A stretch of 64,000 nucleotides of DNA from JAAZGD01 sp034003765 (GCA_034003765.1 JAVEXZ010000001.1:1-64000), one strand, 5' to 3'; shown: positions 43,321 through 52,674, numbered from the stretch's first letter. Numbers and translations: made by a program. The notes: generated by a model from the letters alone, not told the origin.

Positions 43321-44802
43321 TTATTCTTTAACTACATCCCCATTGTTATCCCCGTTGTTATTTTTTGCAACTTGAGGAATTGCATATCTTGTATATTTCT
43401 CTCCAAACATTAAGAAGTCCATCTCTTCTTTTGGCATTTTACCATATCGAAGTTGAGCAATTATGTAGAAAAGTACACCAAGCACTAGCCAAACTCCACA
43501 TATTATCCATTCTTCTGTTGTAAGAGCTCCTGGGCCAATTGGCAGGTAGAGGTAAAGGAAGAATCCTGAAACAAATATTGCAAGTGCGCCAAGAACATAA
43601 CCGCCAGGTGCACGATAAGGCCTAGCTATATTCGGCTCTTTCTTTCTTAAAGCTATATATGAAAAGGAAACCATGAAGTAAGCAACTACTGTACCAAATG
43701 CTGCTGCGTCTACAAACCAAACTAAAGCAGCTCTTCCTAAGATAGGTGTAGAAATGGTGAATGCACCTACCAAGAGTATTGCAGCAGTTGGGGTCTTGTA
43801 CTTTGGATGTACCATGCCGAAAGCAGCAGGGATCATTTTAGCTCTGCCCATAGCGAAAAGTACACGGGTTGTCCCTATGATAAATCCATTCCAGCTTGTA
43901 AGAATTCCGCATAGAGCTGCAACTATCATAAACTTACCAAAGAAAGGGCTACCCATTGTATAAGCAAAGGATTCTGCTACTGGGATTCCTGCACTCTCTC
44001 TTACTCCTTGGGGGGCTGCAAAGGAAATGCTTATAATCATAAGCATATACCAAATAGCGGCCATACAAATGGAGAAGATCAGAACTTTTGCAATCTTATT
44101 AAGAGGAATATTCATTTCCTCTGCTGCTTGTGGTATAACATCAAATCCAACGAACATTGCAGGAACCATTAGTAAAACAGCTACTAGGCCGCTAGTACCT
44201 GTAAATGTAGGAATTAGGTTTTCTATACTTCCTGTTACTACAGATCCAAACAAGAAGCTGATACCACCAATACCCATTGCAATGGTTGCAGCCGTCTGAA
44301 AAATAGCAGAGTTTTTAATTCCCCTATAATTAAGGATAGTTAGTGCGGCACCACCAATTACCCCTACCATAATCCAACTAAGGTAGACATCAAAGCCCGC
44401 AACGGTCCAAATGTATCCCACCATAGGGAAGGGAATCAAAAAGGAAATGGCGGCAGCTAATGCTGGGCCTTCCCAACAAGCAACCCCTAAATATGCCAAA
44501 CAAATAAACCAACCTGTTACATAAGAGGCATTGTAACCAAGCCCTCGATAAGAGAATACTAATTCTCCACCAGCAAGGGGCAACATTGGGGTGAGTTCTG
44601 CATAACACATACCTACAAAAATACACATAACTGCACCAATTGCAAAAGCAAGCACAGCTCCCCATACTCCAGCTAATGAGACCCATTTTCCTGCAAGCAT
44701 TATCCAGCCCCATCCAATCATAGTTCCAAAGGCAAGAGCTAGAACATCCTTCATGTTTAATTCTTTGGCTAGCTCCTGACGTTTCATATTTTTAGTACCC
44801 AT
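43321..44802 (-). CDS. APC-family amino acid permease (copy 2)
   Basis: A 493-residue, about 12-helix permease with the same signature as copy 1 (LALAFGTMIGWGWIMLAG, LPLAGGELVFSYRGLG, PQAAEEMNIPLNKI). It is clearly paralogous to 39889-41415 over the full length. GGAG eight bases before ATG 44802. It follows gabT copy 2 by 170 bp and ends in a strong terminator, so gabT2-permease2 is a self-contained unit of uptake plus transamination. Confidence 0.9.
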   Translation of the reverse strand: MGTKNMKRQELAKELNMKDVLALAFGTMIGWGWIMLAGKWVSLAGVWGAVLAFAIGAVMCIFVGMCYAELTPMLPLAGGELVFSYRGLGYNASYVTGWFICLAYLGVACWEGPALAAAISFLIPFPMVGYIWTVAGFDVYLSWIMVGVIGGAALTILNYRGIKNSAIFQTAATIAMGIGGISFLFGSVVTGSIENLIPTFTGTSGLVAVLLMVPAMFVGFDVIPQAAEEMNIPLNKIAKVLIFSICMAAIWYMLMIISISFAAPQGVRESAGIPVAESFAYTMGSPFFGKFMIVAALCGILTSWNGFIIGTTRVLFAMGRAKMIPAAFGMVHPKYKTPTAAILLVGAFTISTPILGRAALVWFVDAAAFGTVVAYFMVSFSYIALRKKEPNIARPYRAPGGYVLGALAIFVSGFFLYLYLPIGPGALTTEEWIICGVWLVLGVLFYIIAQLRYGKMPKEEMDFLMFGEKYTRYAIPQVAKNNNGDNNGDVVKE

Positions 44803-44972
44803 ATGAACTTCTCCTTCCTAAAAGTAAAATCAAATGACAACAATAATTTTAGTATTTATATTTTATTATTCCTTTAAGTCATTAAGGCCATCTTAGAGTC
44901 AAATGGTTTTTGCCCCCTAAGGGCGGAAATAAATTTCCGCAAGGAAACTTATTTCCGATTAGCTCAGCTAGG

Positions 44973-46325
44973 CTACTTTGCTAACTGATCCAAAACATCT
45001 TCGTAGATATCCAATCCTGCCTCCAACTGAGCATCTGTCACACAAAGTGGACATAAGAATCGAATAACATTGTTGTAGGTTCCTGCAGCTTCTAGTAAAA
45101 GGCCGTGGTTTGTTGCTTCTTTTACGATAGCTGTAACGATATCAGCATTTGGTTCTTTGGTGGATTTATCCTTTACGAACTCAACCCCCATCATAGATCC
45201 GATACCTCTGACATCTCCCACTACATCGTACTTTTCTTTCCATTCATTGAACCTCTTCATACAGCGTTCAGAAATGGATTTGGCTTTACCCGGATAGTCA
45301 TCTCTCTTCATTACTTCTAGTACTTTGATTGCAGCAGCACAAGAAACAGCATTTCCACAGAAGGTACCACCAATAGTTCCACCCGTTACTCCGTCCATAA
45401 CTTCTTGTCTTGTTACTACTGCAGAGAGAGGTAATCCTCCTGCTATAGATTTAGCCAGTGTAAGAATATCCGGCTCACATCCTGCTTCTTTGTAATAATC
45501 TGAGACAAACATCTTTCCAGATCTAGCAAATCCAGTCTGGACTTCATCACACACCATCATTATGCCATTGTCATCGCAGATTTTTCTTATAGCTTTAACC
45601 CATTCAATAGGAGCTGGAATAAATCCGCCTTCTCCTTCTACAGGTTCAAAGACTATTGCGGCTACATCTTTTGCAGGCGATGCTTCAATAAACAAATCTT
45701 CGATTTTGCTTACAAAGTACTTTATGGCTTCTTCATCGGTTAATCCTAGGGGTTTACGATACATATTGGGGAATTCAGCACGATATACTCCATCAGGGAA
45801 TGGCCCCATTCCAATAGCGTAAGCCTTTTTGGCAGTCATAGTCATGGTTAACATAGTTCTTCCATGAAATGCTCCTGAAAAAACAATAATGTTGGGTCTT
45901 CCAGTATAGCTCTTTGCAATTTTAACCGCATTCTCATCTGCTTCAGCACCAGAATTAGCGAACATGGTTTTCTTTTTGTCACCCTTTACTGGAGCAATTG
46001 CATTAAGTTTTTCTGCAAGCTCAATATAAGGTTCATGAGTAACGATGTTCATCATGGCATGGAAATATTTTTCCGATTGTTCCTTAACGGCTTCAATTAG
46101 GTCTTTGTTGGAATAGCCGATGTTCAGAACGCCTACACCACCGATCCAGTCCAGAAAAATGTTCCCATCTACATCCTCAAAAACAGCGCCTTCTCCGCGC
46201 TTAATAACGCAAGGATAGGCACATTTGATGGCATTTGGCATACATGCTTCTCTTCTGGCAATAATCTTTTGGGCATTTGGCCCTGGTAGTGGAGTAATGA
46301 TTTTAGGTAAGGCATCTCTTAGCAT
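44973..46325 (-). CDS. gabT: 4-aminobutyrate aminotransferase-like omega-aminotransferase (copy 2)
   Basis: A 450-residue class-III aminotransferase almost superimposable on copy 1: LPGPNAQKIIARREAC, NSGAEADENAVKIAKSYTGR, CDEVQTGFARSGK and LAKSIAGGLPLSAVV with the PLP lysine. Start at 46325 (MLRDALPK) is set by GGAGG five bases upstream; a longer frame from 46361 lacks a ribosome site and would start at the predicted transcription start. A sigma-54 type promoter lies 50 bp upstream, pointing to control by the nearby NtrC-like activator. Confidence 0.9.
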   Translation of the reverse strand: MLRDALPKIITPLPGPNAQKIIARREACMPNAIKCAYPCVIKRGEGAVFEDVDGNIFLDWIGGVGVLNIGYSNKDLIEAVKEQSEKYFHAMMNIVTHEPYIELAEKLNAIAPVKGDKKKTMFANSGAEADENAVKIAKSYTGRPNIIVFSGAFHGRTMLTMTMTAKKAYAIGMGPFPDGVYRAEFPNMYRKPLGLTDEEAIKYFVSKIEDLFIEASPAKDVAAIVFEPVEGEGGFIPAPIEWVKAIRKICDDNGIMMVCDEVQTGFARSGKMFVSDYYKEAGCEPDILTLAKSIAGGLPLSAVVTRQEVMDGVTGGTIGGTFCGNAVSCAAAIKVLEVMKRDDYPGKAKSISERCMKRFNEWKEKYDVVGDVRGIGSMMGVEFVKDKSTKEPNADIVTAIVKEATNHGLLLEAAGTYNNVIRFLCPLCVTDAQLEAGLDIYEDVLDQLAK

Positions 46326-46374
46326 ATTGTCCTCCATTCTAATTCTTTGAAATATTCTCACATCACTACATAAC

Positions 46375-46389
46375 GCAAGTACTATGCCA
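46375..46389 (-). promoter_or_regulatory. Sigma-54 (-24/-12) promoter of gabT copy 2
   Basis: Minus-strand TGGCATAGTACTTGC matches the sigma-54 pattern TGGCAC-N5-TTGC with exact GG-to-GC spacing. Predicted start is near 46363. A sigma-54 activator gene lies 8.5 kb away in the same cluster. Confidence 0.75.
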
Positions 46390-46456
46390 AAATATAATAC
46401 ATCTAATAATTCACAATTTCTTTGATTGATTTTTTTCCACAGGGTTCAATCTATCG

Positions 46457-46485
46457 TTTAATTACTCAAGTAGATAGGTTATAAT
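46457..46485 (+). promoter_or_regulatory. Promoter of the PepD-like lipoprotein; possibly leaderless mRNA
   Basis: TATAAT at 46480-46485 with TTTAAT 17 bp upstream. The -10 box ends only 6 bp before the ATG at 46492, so transcription would begin about at the start codon, and no Shine-Dalgarno lies at the usual distance. Confidence 0.5.
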
Positions 46486-46491
46486 GATTGT

Positions 46492-47871
46492 ATGAAAAAA
46501 ATAATAACAATAATCGGAATAATAATAGTGGTAGTTGGCCTATTGGGATCTTGTGGTTTTTTCTTGAATCCAAGGGAAACTAGTATAAAGGATGATATCT
46601 ATGACGAGTATGAGACTATGATGGATGCTTTTGTAGAGGTTAAAAGCATTGCAGATGTTTCAGATTATCTCTTATTTAGGGCACAAACCCTTGGAGTTCA
46701 AGGACACAAAGACAGGTCCCAAAGCGTTATAATAGAAACTGTTGGAACTAATTACAGTGAAGAAGGCCCCCCTTTAACTATAGAGTGCGGTTTTTCCCTA
46801 GACAATCTGGCAGAAGATTTACGGGCAGTTGCTATATCCTTGGTCATAATAAAAGAAATCGACGGTGCCCATCCCCTTCGTATTATTTTCACTCCCTACG
46901 AAGAGGAAAATTACTTTGGAGCAGCTAAAATTCCCGCATCTTATTTAAAAGACGTAGAGATGATTCACTTAAATACTAGGTATCCCAACGAAGTTGTGAA
47001 TCAAGGGGCTTCTTCTAAATTCGCCTATATTGAGCGTAAGGTCAAAATGAAAACCCCTAGCTACAAAATAGCCTATAGGATTACAATAGATGGCTTTAAC
47101 GAAGAATTGGCAGGTCTTGATTTTTCCAATACTCCCAATGCTATTAGAGAATTAGGAGTCTTGTTTGCAACCTGCAAAAGCAAGGGAATGCTTTTTGAAA
47201 TCGTGGATTTTTCTGGAGGTGGAATTAGAAAATTTTCTCCTATCTCAGGTTCTGCCATTATGGTTATCAATCAAAACGATATGAAGTCTTTGGAATATTA
47301 CTATGGAAAAATGGAAAGCCGGCTTATTAAAGCATATCAAGAAGAACATCCCGACATTTTTGTTACCATGGCTGCCATTGAAACCCCTACTTCTGTCTTG
47401 TCAAATGAAGATACAGATCGTCTAGTAAGCTTTATTTACACTATCTTCAATGGATTTTGTGGTGAAAGTGACTTTGCTTTTTCAACACTTAATATGGTTG
47501 CAACTACAAACGCAAAGTTTTCTTGTAGCCTTCTAGTTCTCCACCTTTACAACCCTGAACCAATTGAAGAAAATGATGATCTAGATGTAATTTGTAATTT
47601 AAATGACATGGATTTTCGCTTAAAAGATATAAACCAAGGCTGGTATCAAGACCCTGAAAGTGGATTTCTTAAGAGTTTTTTAGAAAATATCGATAAAAAA
47701 CCAAAGGGATCTTTTTACGATTCACCTTTGGTTGAATATCAAAGAAGAAATAATAATACAGAAATGCTTTCATACGGAGTTGACTTAAAAGATTGCGAAA
47801 AGCAGTTTTCAATACTCAAGAAATATATTGAATCTAGGTCACCATTGCAACTGCCCATCCAAACACTTTAG
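46492..47871 (+). CDS. Predicted lipoprotein resembling an inactive PepD (M20) dipeptidase
   Basis: A 459-residue protein with an N-terminal hydrophobic segment and a lipobox-like LLGSC (Cys21). The rest follows the PepD/Xaa-His dipeptidase order by eye: a segment where PepD has its LGADNG metal site (here GFSLDNLAEDLRAVAISLV), HPLRIIFTPYEEENYFGAAKI for the family TxxEExG region, MIHLNTRYPNEVVNQGAS for NLDSE...GCAGG, and a lid-like domain (YRITIDGFNEELAG for GLxGGHSG). The zinc ligands and catalytic residues appear replaced. It may bind peptides rather than cut them. This is a fold-level inference with moderate certainty. Confidence 0.6.
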   Translation: MKKIITIIGIIIVVVGLLGSCGFFLNPRETSIKDDIYDEYETMMDAFVEVKSIADVSDYLLFRAQTLGVQGHKDRSQSVIIETVGTNYSEEGPPLTIECGFSLDNLAEDLRAVAISLVIIKEIDGAHPLRIIFTPYEEENYFGAAKIPASYLKDVEMIHLNTRYPNEVVNQGASSKFAYIERKVKMKTPSYKIAYRITIDGFNEELAGLDFSNTPNAIRELGVLFATCKSKGMLFEIVDFSGGGIRKFSPISGSAIMVINQNDMKSLEYYYGKMESRLIKAYQEEHPDIFVTMAAIETPTSVLSNEDTDRLVSFIYTIFNGFCGESDFAFSTLNMVATTNAKFSCSLLVLHLYNPEPIEENDDLDVICNLNDMDFRLKDINQGWYQDPESGFLKSFLENIDKKPKGSFYDSPLVEYQRRNNNTEMLSYGVDLKDCEKQFSILKKYIESRSPLQLPIQTL

Positions 47872-48060
47872 TGAAATCAAATTCTATCAGGATAAGTTGT
47901 AGCCTTTTTAGCGAAGCCAAATTTCATCAGCATAGGTTGTAGCCTTTTTAGCGAAATCAAATTCTATCAGGATAAGTTGTAGCCTTTTTAGCGAAGCCAA
48001 ATTTCATCAGCATAAGTTGTAGCCTTTTTAGCGAAGCCAAATTTCATCAGCATAAGTTGT
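47867..48060 (-). repeat. 40-bp tandem array grown from the 3' end of glgP
   Basis: Units start at 47867, 47907, 47947, 47987 and 48027. The last is the coding end of glgP itself with its stop codon (48028-48030). Two variants alternate: units 2, 4 and 5 carry GCGAAGCCAAATTTCATCAG and units 1 and 3 carry GCGAAATCAAATTCTATCAG (unit 1 with GTG for GCG). The array ends at the stop codon of the convergent gene (47869-47871), filling the whole gap between the two stops. Confidence 0.95.
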
Positions 48061-50388
48061 AACTGCCCGGTCTGCTGAAAAGAGACCAGCTTTTGCTATA
48101 TTAATAAGGGACATTTCATTCCAAAGCCTAGTGTTTCTATAGGCTTCTTGTATGTATTGCTGAGCTCTTTTGTAGTCATGAAAATCCTTTGTAAGGAAGT
48201 ATTCATCTGGAGGGCCATTGTATCCAGTGGTCAAGGTGTTAATTATGTCAGGGAATGCAACCTTGTTGATCCCTGAAGAAATTCTTTCCAAGACTCTTGC
48301 AAGGTCCTGGTGTTCAATAAAACTGCTAATAGGATTATAAGTCCCTGAATTTCGTAATTCCACCACCTCTTCTGTTGTCATTCCAAAAAGAAAGATATTA
48401 TCTTCTCCCACCTGATCTCTTATCTCAACATTGGCACCATCTAAAGTACCTAGAGTAAGGGCACCATTTATCATCAACTTCATATTGCCTGTGCCTGATG
48501 CCTCTTTACCTGCCAGGGATATTTGCTCAGAGACTTCTGCCGCTGGCATTAGAATTTCGGATATTGCAACAGAATAGTTTTCTAAGAATACCACCTTCAA
48601 ACGATCTCTAATTTGTGGGTCCTTCTCAAAAAATTCAGAGAGATTACAAATTAGGCTGATTATTTCCTTGGCTAAGTAATAGCCTGAGGCTGCTTTAGCA
48701 GCGAAAATGAATGTTCGAGGTTCGATATCTTCTCCAGGATTATCCTTTATTCTTAGATAGAGATCTATTATATGGAGAACATTAAGAAGCTGCCTTTTAT
48801 ATTCGTGAAGCCTTTTGGCCTGAACGTCAAAAATAGTATTATGGTCCACATTAATATTATTATGGTCCTTGATATACTCAATAAGTCTGAGCTTATTCCC
48901 CTTCTTAATCTCTGCTAAGGTGGTTAATACTGTTGAGTCTCCCTTGTATTTCAAGAGACCTTCTAATTCTTGAGCATCTTTTTTGAATCCATGGCCTATT
49001 AGATCTTCTATCATTCCGCAGAGGGCTGGGTTAGCTTGGCAAAGCCAACGGCGGTAGGCAATTCCGTTTGTGACATTTGTAAACTTATTGGGGTAGATCT
49101 TAGCAAAGCCAGGGAACAAATCACCTTTGATTATTTGACTATGAAGGGAAGAAACTCCATTTACCTTGCGGGAAGCCAATACACACATATTGGCCATGTG
49201 TATTTGATCATTTTTAATGATATATAAGTCTTCTGATGATGCCTCTTCCATCTTTTCTAACTTATGAATGGTCCTGGAAAACCGATCATTGATGCCCTGT
49301 ATTATTTCTGAAATCCGGGGAAGAATGCTCCCTAACAGATTTACATTCCATTTTTCCAAAGCTTCAGGCATAACTGTGTGGTTGGTATATGATACTGTTC
49401 TAGTTACAATTTCCCAGGCATAATCCCAATCCATATCGTAATCATCCATTAGAATTCGCATAAGTTCAGGTATCACCAGTGAAGGATGAGTGTCATTAAT
49501 ATGAACCGCCACTTTATCCGGCAGATTGTGTAGGCTTGCGAATTGAGCGAAGTGTTTTTTGACCATAGATTGCATTGAGGCAGATACAAAAAAGTACTGC
49601 TGGCTAATTCTCAGTATTTTACCTTCTTTATGGGCATCCTCTGGATAGAGAATTTTAGAGATAACCTCTATCTGATGGCGTTCTTCCATGGATTCCAAAT
49701 ACTTTCCTTGAGCGAAAAGTTCCATATCAATAACTGAAGAGGAAGTTGCTTCCCATAATCTAAGGCTATTTATGGTAGAACTATCATAACCAGAAATGAA
49801 CATATCATGGGGAACAGCTATTACCTGTTTGCCTCCAATAGTTACGGTTTCTGCCTCCTCTTTATTTTTTAAGAGCCAACAATCTCCTAGGTCCATCCAT
49901 AGGTCGGGAGCTTCTTTTTGTCGGTTGTTTTCTATATTTTGCCGGAAAATCCCATAGTCATAACAAATAGACATGCCATGGCATTTTATTCCCAGTGTAG
50001 AGGCTGCATCAAGGTAACAGGATGCCAATCTACCAAGGCCACCATTGCCAAGGCCAGCATCTGGCTCCATAGAGTATAGGTCTTCTAAGTCGAAGCCCAA
50101 TTGAAAGACAGCTTCTCTCAGAGATTTTTCTAAACCCAAATTAAAAGCATTATTATGAAGGGATGCCCCTGGAAGAAATTCCATGGACATATAGTAAACC
50201 TGCTTGTCACCATTCTTCTCTTTTTCAGAATTTCTTGCGTATGTGTCTGCCATGATATCTCTCACAACACGGCATGTAGACTTATATATTTGTCTATGAG
50301 CAACCTTGTCAGATGTTTTTCCATAGTCCCATTTGATTCGTTCATCTATAAGTTTCTTTAGATCTGATGAGTTAAAGCTCTTTTTCAT
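48028..50388 (-). CDS. glgP: Glycogen/starch alpha-glucan phosphorylase
   Basis: GlgP releases glucose 1-phosphate from alpha-1,4 glucans using phosphate and PLP. Markers: YYMSMEFLPGASLHNN, EPDAGLGNGGLGRLASCYLD, HINDTHPSLVIPELMRIL and the PLP-lysine segment EASGTGNMKLMINGALTLGT. Length is 786, typical of the bacterial family. No glgBCDA genes are adjacent. AGGAGAAAATTTTCT precedes the ATG. Its last ten codons (TYADEIWLR, stop) are the seed of the downstream tandem array. Confidence 0.95.
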   Translation of the reverse strand: MKKSFNSSDLKKLIDERIKWDYGKTSDKVAHRQIYKSTCRVVRDIMADTYARNSEKEKNGDKQVYYMSMEFLPGASLHNNAFNLGLEKSLREAVFQLGFDLEDLYSMEPDAGLGNGGLGRLASCYLDAASTLGIKCHGMSICYDYGIFRQNIENNRQKEAPDLWMDLGDCWLLKNKEEAETVTIGGKQVIAVPHDMFISGYDSSTINSLRLWEATSSSVIDMELFAQGKYLESMEERHQIEVISKILYPEDAHKEGKILRISQQYFFVSASMQSMVKKHFAQFASLHNLPDKVAVHINDTHPSLVIPELMRILMDDYDMDWDYAWEIVTRTVSYTNHTVMPEALEKWNVNLLGSILPRISEIIQGINDRFSRTIHKLEKMEEASSEDLYIIKNDQIHMANMCVLASRKVNGVSSLHSQIIKGDLFPGFAKIYPNKFTNVTNGIAYRRWLCQANPALCGMIEDLIGHGFKKDAQELEGLLKYKGDSTVLTTLAEIKKGNKLRLIEYIKDHNNINVDHNTIFDVQAKRLHEYKRQLLNVLHIIDLYLRIKDNPGEDIEPRTFIFAAKAASGYYLAKEIISLICNLSEFFEKDPQIRDRLKVVFLENYSVAISEILMPAAEVSEQISLAGKEASGTGNMKLMINGALTLGTLDGANVEIRDQVGEDNIFLFGMTTEEVVELRNSGTYNPISSFIEHQDLARVLERISSGINKVAFPDIINTLTTGYNGPPDEYFLTKDFHDYKRAQQYIQEAYRNTRLWNEMSLINIAKAGLFSADRAVTTYADEIWLR

Positions 50389-50438
50389 AGAAAATTTTCT
50401 CCTTAAATAAAGCGGAATAAGCTAGCTAGACCGAAACT

Positions 50439-50489
50439 ATTATACATTAGGCCAACCTTATTGACAACCTTCCCTAGGCCTTATAGAAT
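50439..50489. promoter_or_regulatory. Divergent sigma-A promoters sharing one -35 region
   Basis: Rightward: TTGACA 50461-50466, 17 bp, TAGAAT 50484-50489 (nitroreductase). Leftward: TTGTCA 50467-50462, 17 bp, TATAAT 50444-50439 (glgP). The two -35 boxes overlap in TTGACAA, so the promoters should compete. Confidence 0.7.
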
Positions 50490-50523
50490 TAACTCAAGAA
50501 ACTCAAGTTAGATGGAGGTAAAA

Positions 50524-51075
50524 ATGGATAGAAATTTTCGTTACGATATAATGCCAGAAATAAAAGAGAGGTGGTCCCCTAGGGCTTTTTCAAAAAATAA
50601 AATATCTCGCACAGACATTCATACAGTACTAGAAGCGGCCAGATATGCACCTTCATGCTTTAACGAGCAACCATGGCGGTTTTTAATTGCAGACAAGGAA
50701 GATACTCTAGCCAAGATGAGATCAATATTATATGAATCTAATCAGGTCTGGGCAAATGCGGCCCCTGTCTTGATTTTGATTTGTGCCACTAAAACATTTT
50801 CCCAGAATGGCAAGGACAACTACTGGCATATGTTTGACGCAGGAACTGCATGGGGTTATCTTTCATTAGAAGCTCAAAGATTGGGACTTATTAGCCATGC
50901 CATGGGTGGATTTAGCAGAAAGGCGGCTAAAGAAGTTTTTCAAATACCTGATGAAGTGGATATTATGGCAGTTGTAGCCCTAGGTAAAATGGGAGATCCT
51001 TCCCTGCTTCCTGAAGATCTAAAGAAGGAAGAATTCCCAAAAACCCGGATGGAAATTGAAGATTTTTTATTATAG
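50524..51075 (+). CDS. Nitroreductase-family flavoprotein
   Basis: A 183-residue FMN-binding nitroreductase-fold protein (IKERWSPRAFSKNKISRTDI, EAARYAPSCFNEQPWRFLIA, DAGTAWGYLSLEAQRLGL, VALGKMG). Such enzymes reduce nitro groups, quinones or flavins with NAD(P)H. Start at 50524 (MDRNFR) follows GGAGGTAAAA; an ATG four codons upstream contains the ribosome site itself and is rejected. A short repeat begins at its stop codon (51074-51116). Confidence 0.9.
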   Translation: MDRNFRYDIMPEIKERWSPRAFSKNKISRTDIHTVLEAARYAPSCFNEQPWRFLIADKEDTLAKMRSILYESNQVWANAAPVLILICATKTFSQNGKDNYWHMFDAGTAWGYLSLEAQRLGLISHAMGGFSRKAAKEVFQIPDEVDIMAVVALGKMGDPSLLPEDLKKEEFPKTRMEIEDFLL

Positions 51076-51116
51076 GCTGATTCAAATACGCTTAATACTG
51101 GCCTGACTTCAAATAC
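51074..51116 (+). repeat. Short imperfect repeat starting at the nitroreductase stop
   Basis: GGCTGATTCAAATAC at 51075-51089, beginning with the last base of the TAG stop, recurs as GGCCTGACTTCAAATAC at 51100-51116 with small differences. Weak but similar in placement to the other stop-codon repeats. Confidence 0.5.
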
Positions 51117-51174
51117 TTTTCCTATTGTAAGTTGCCAACAGCTAACTTTTGAAAACTAGGATTAGAATTCAGCA

Positions 51175-52674
51175 TTATTCTTTTAGCTCCAAACGATTAA
51201 GAACCCAAGCAGTAAGTTCGTTAAGTGAAGGATGGATAACCATTGAATGGTGGATAGGGGTATATTTGCCAAGCTCTGGACACATTATCCTTAGTTCATC
51301 AAATTCCGAACTCTTCGGTTCTTTTTCTTTTAAGTTGCTCCAACTGCATTTTTCTTTGTTGTTCATTAAATAGACAAAGGGTTGGACCAATATACTAGCC
51401 TGGGGGCCAACTACATGGACTCCCTGTATTTGTTTTTCTTGGTTTACCAAGATCTTTATGAAGCCATCGTCTGAATCCCCCCTGTCATAGCCCAAGGCAA
51501 CACCCCCAGCTACCCGAGAGTACTTGTTAATACCCATGTAATATGGTTTGCCCATCTTCTTTACTTGCTCTTCAGTGGCGCCAACGTGGGCAATTTGAGG
51601 ATAGGTAAATATAGCCCAAGGAACGGTATCATAATCGGCTTCCTTCATAGGGCTGGCTTTTTTAATTAAATTGTGAATAACCAAATCTGCTTCATAGTTT
51701 GCTTTATGCCTAAATTGGAACTTCCCGTTGATATCTCCAAGAGCCCAAATATGGCTTTGAGAGGTTCTCATGTACTTATCTGTAATAATATAGCCTCGTG
51801 AATCTGTCTCTACTCCAGCCCTTTCTAGATTAATTCGATCTCCATTTGAAACCAGTCCTGCCGCTACAAATATCTCATCTCCTTGGAGGGTTTTCTCCTC
51901 CCCTGTAAGAGTGTTTTTAACAAGGAGGCTTTTACCATTAGGGGTTTTTTCTCCTCCTATAACTTGAGAATCTAGATGAACTCTTATACCATTATCTTCG
52001 AAAACAGACTTGGTGAATTCACTAATACTCTCTTCTTCCGTTAGCAAAATACGGGATTTCATTTCAATTAAATCTACTTCTGCCCCCATGGCAGAAAAAA
52101 TATGTGCAAACTCTGCACCTATTGCTCCACCACCTAGGAGTAAAACACTTTTCCATGGTTTTTCAGGAAATCGATCTCCAAAAAAATTCTCTGCTGTAAC
52201 ATAGTCTAAATCTTCAAATCCAGAGATAGGGGGAATAAAGGTTCTAGCACCTGACGCCACAACAAAAACATCGCTTTCTATGATTACTTCATTACCATCA
52301 GCCTCAGTTACTTTCATGGTATTTGGGTCTATGAATTCACCCCGACCCTTTAGAACCTGGACATTTTTGGCCTTCCTGAATTTTTCTTCTACCCTCTTAC
52401 TTAGGTTGATTTGCCCCCACATTCTCTCTGCAGTAATATCCCATTTAATGGTTGGCTTTTGGAATTCTAATCCAATTTTTTTGGCTCTCTGGGCCTCTCT
52501 GATTAAATCAGCAGGTGCTACCAGGATTTTTGATGGAATGCAACCCTTGGTTAAACAGGTTCCTCCAAACTTAGCTTCCTCAATTATACAGGTTTTCAAG
52601 CCTTCTTTGATGGCAGCTTCAACTACCATAAGACCAGCTCCACCCCCTATAACCGTTACATCATATCTTCCCAT
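51175..52674 (-). CDS. Pyridine nucleotide-disulfide oxidoreductase (Lpd/MerA-like)
   Basis: A 499-residue FAD flavoprotein of the dihydrolipoamide dehydrogenase/mercuric reductase type. FAD loop VTVIGGGAGLMVVEAA, redox-active cysteine pair in GGTCLTKGCIPSK, NAD loop VLLLGGGAIGAEFAHIF, second FAD motif HIWALGDING and a C-terminal dimerisation domain. The typical C-terminal HxxxxE of Lpd is approximated by HPSLNE. No lipoyl-enzyme genes are nearby, so the disulfide substrate is unknown. The start overlaps the c-di-GMP gene by 19 bp with a strong GAGGAGG inside it: translational coupling. Confidence 0.88.
   Translation of the reverse strand: MGRYDVTVIGGGAGLMVVEAAIKEGLKTCIIEEAKFGGTCLTKGCIPSKILVAPADLIREAQRAKKIGLEFQKPTIKWDITAERMWGQINLSKRVEEKFRKAKNVQVLKGRGEFIDPNTMKVTEADGNEVIIESDVFVVASGARTFIPPISGFEDLDYVTAENFFGDRFPEKPWKSVLLLGGGAIGAEFAHIFSAMGAEVDLIEMKSRILLTEEESISEFTKSVFEDNGIRVHLDSQVIGGEKTPNGKSLLVKNTLTGEEKTLQGDEIFVAAGLVSNGDRINLERAGVETDSRGYIITDKYMRTSQSHIWALGDINGKFQFRHKANYEADLVIHNLIKKASPMKEADYDTVPWAIFTYPQIAHVGATEEQVKKMGKPYYMGINKYSRVAGGVALGYDRGDSDDGFIKILVNQEKQIQGVHVVGPQASILVQPFVYLMNNKEKCSWSNLKEKEPKSSEFDELRIMCPELGKYTPIHHSMVIHPSLNELTAWVLNRLELKE

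Noticed and set aside
47867..48060. Possible CRISPR array
   Set aside because: Units are contiguous with no spacers, and the unit is the glgP gene end.
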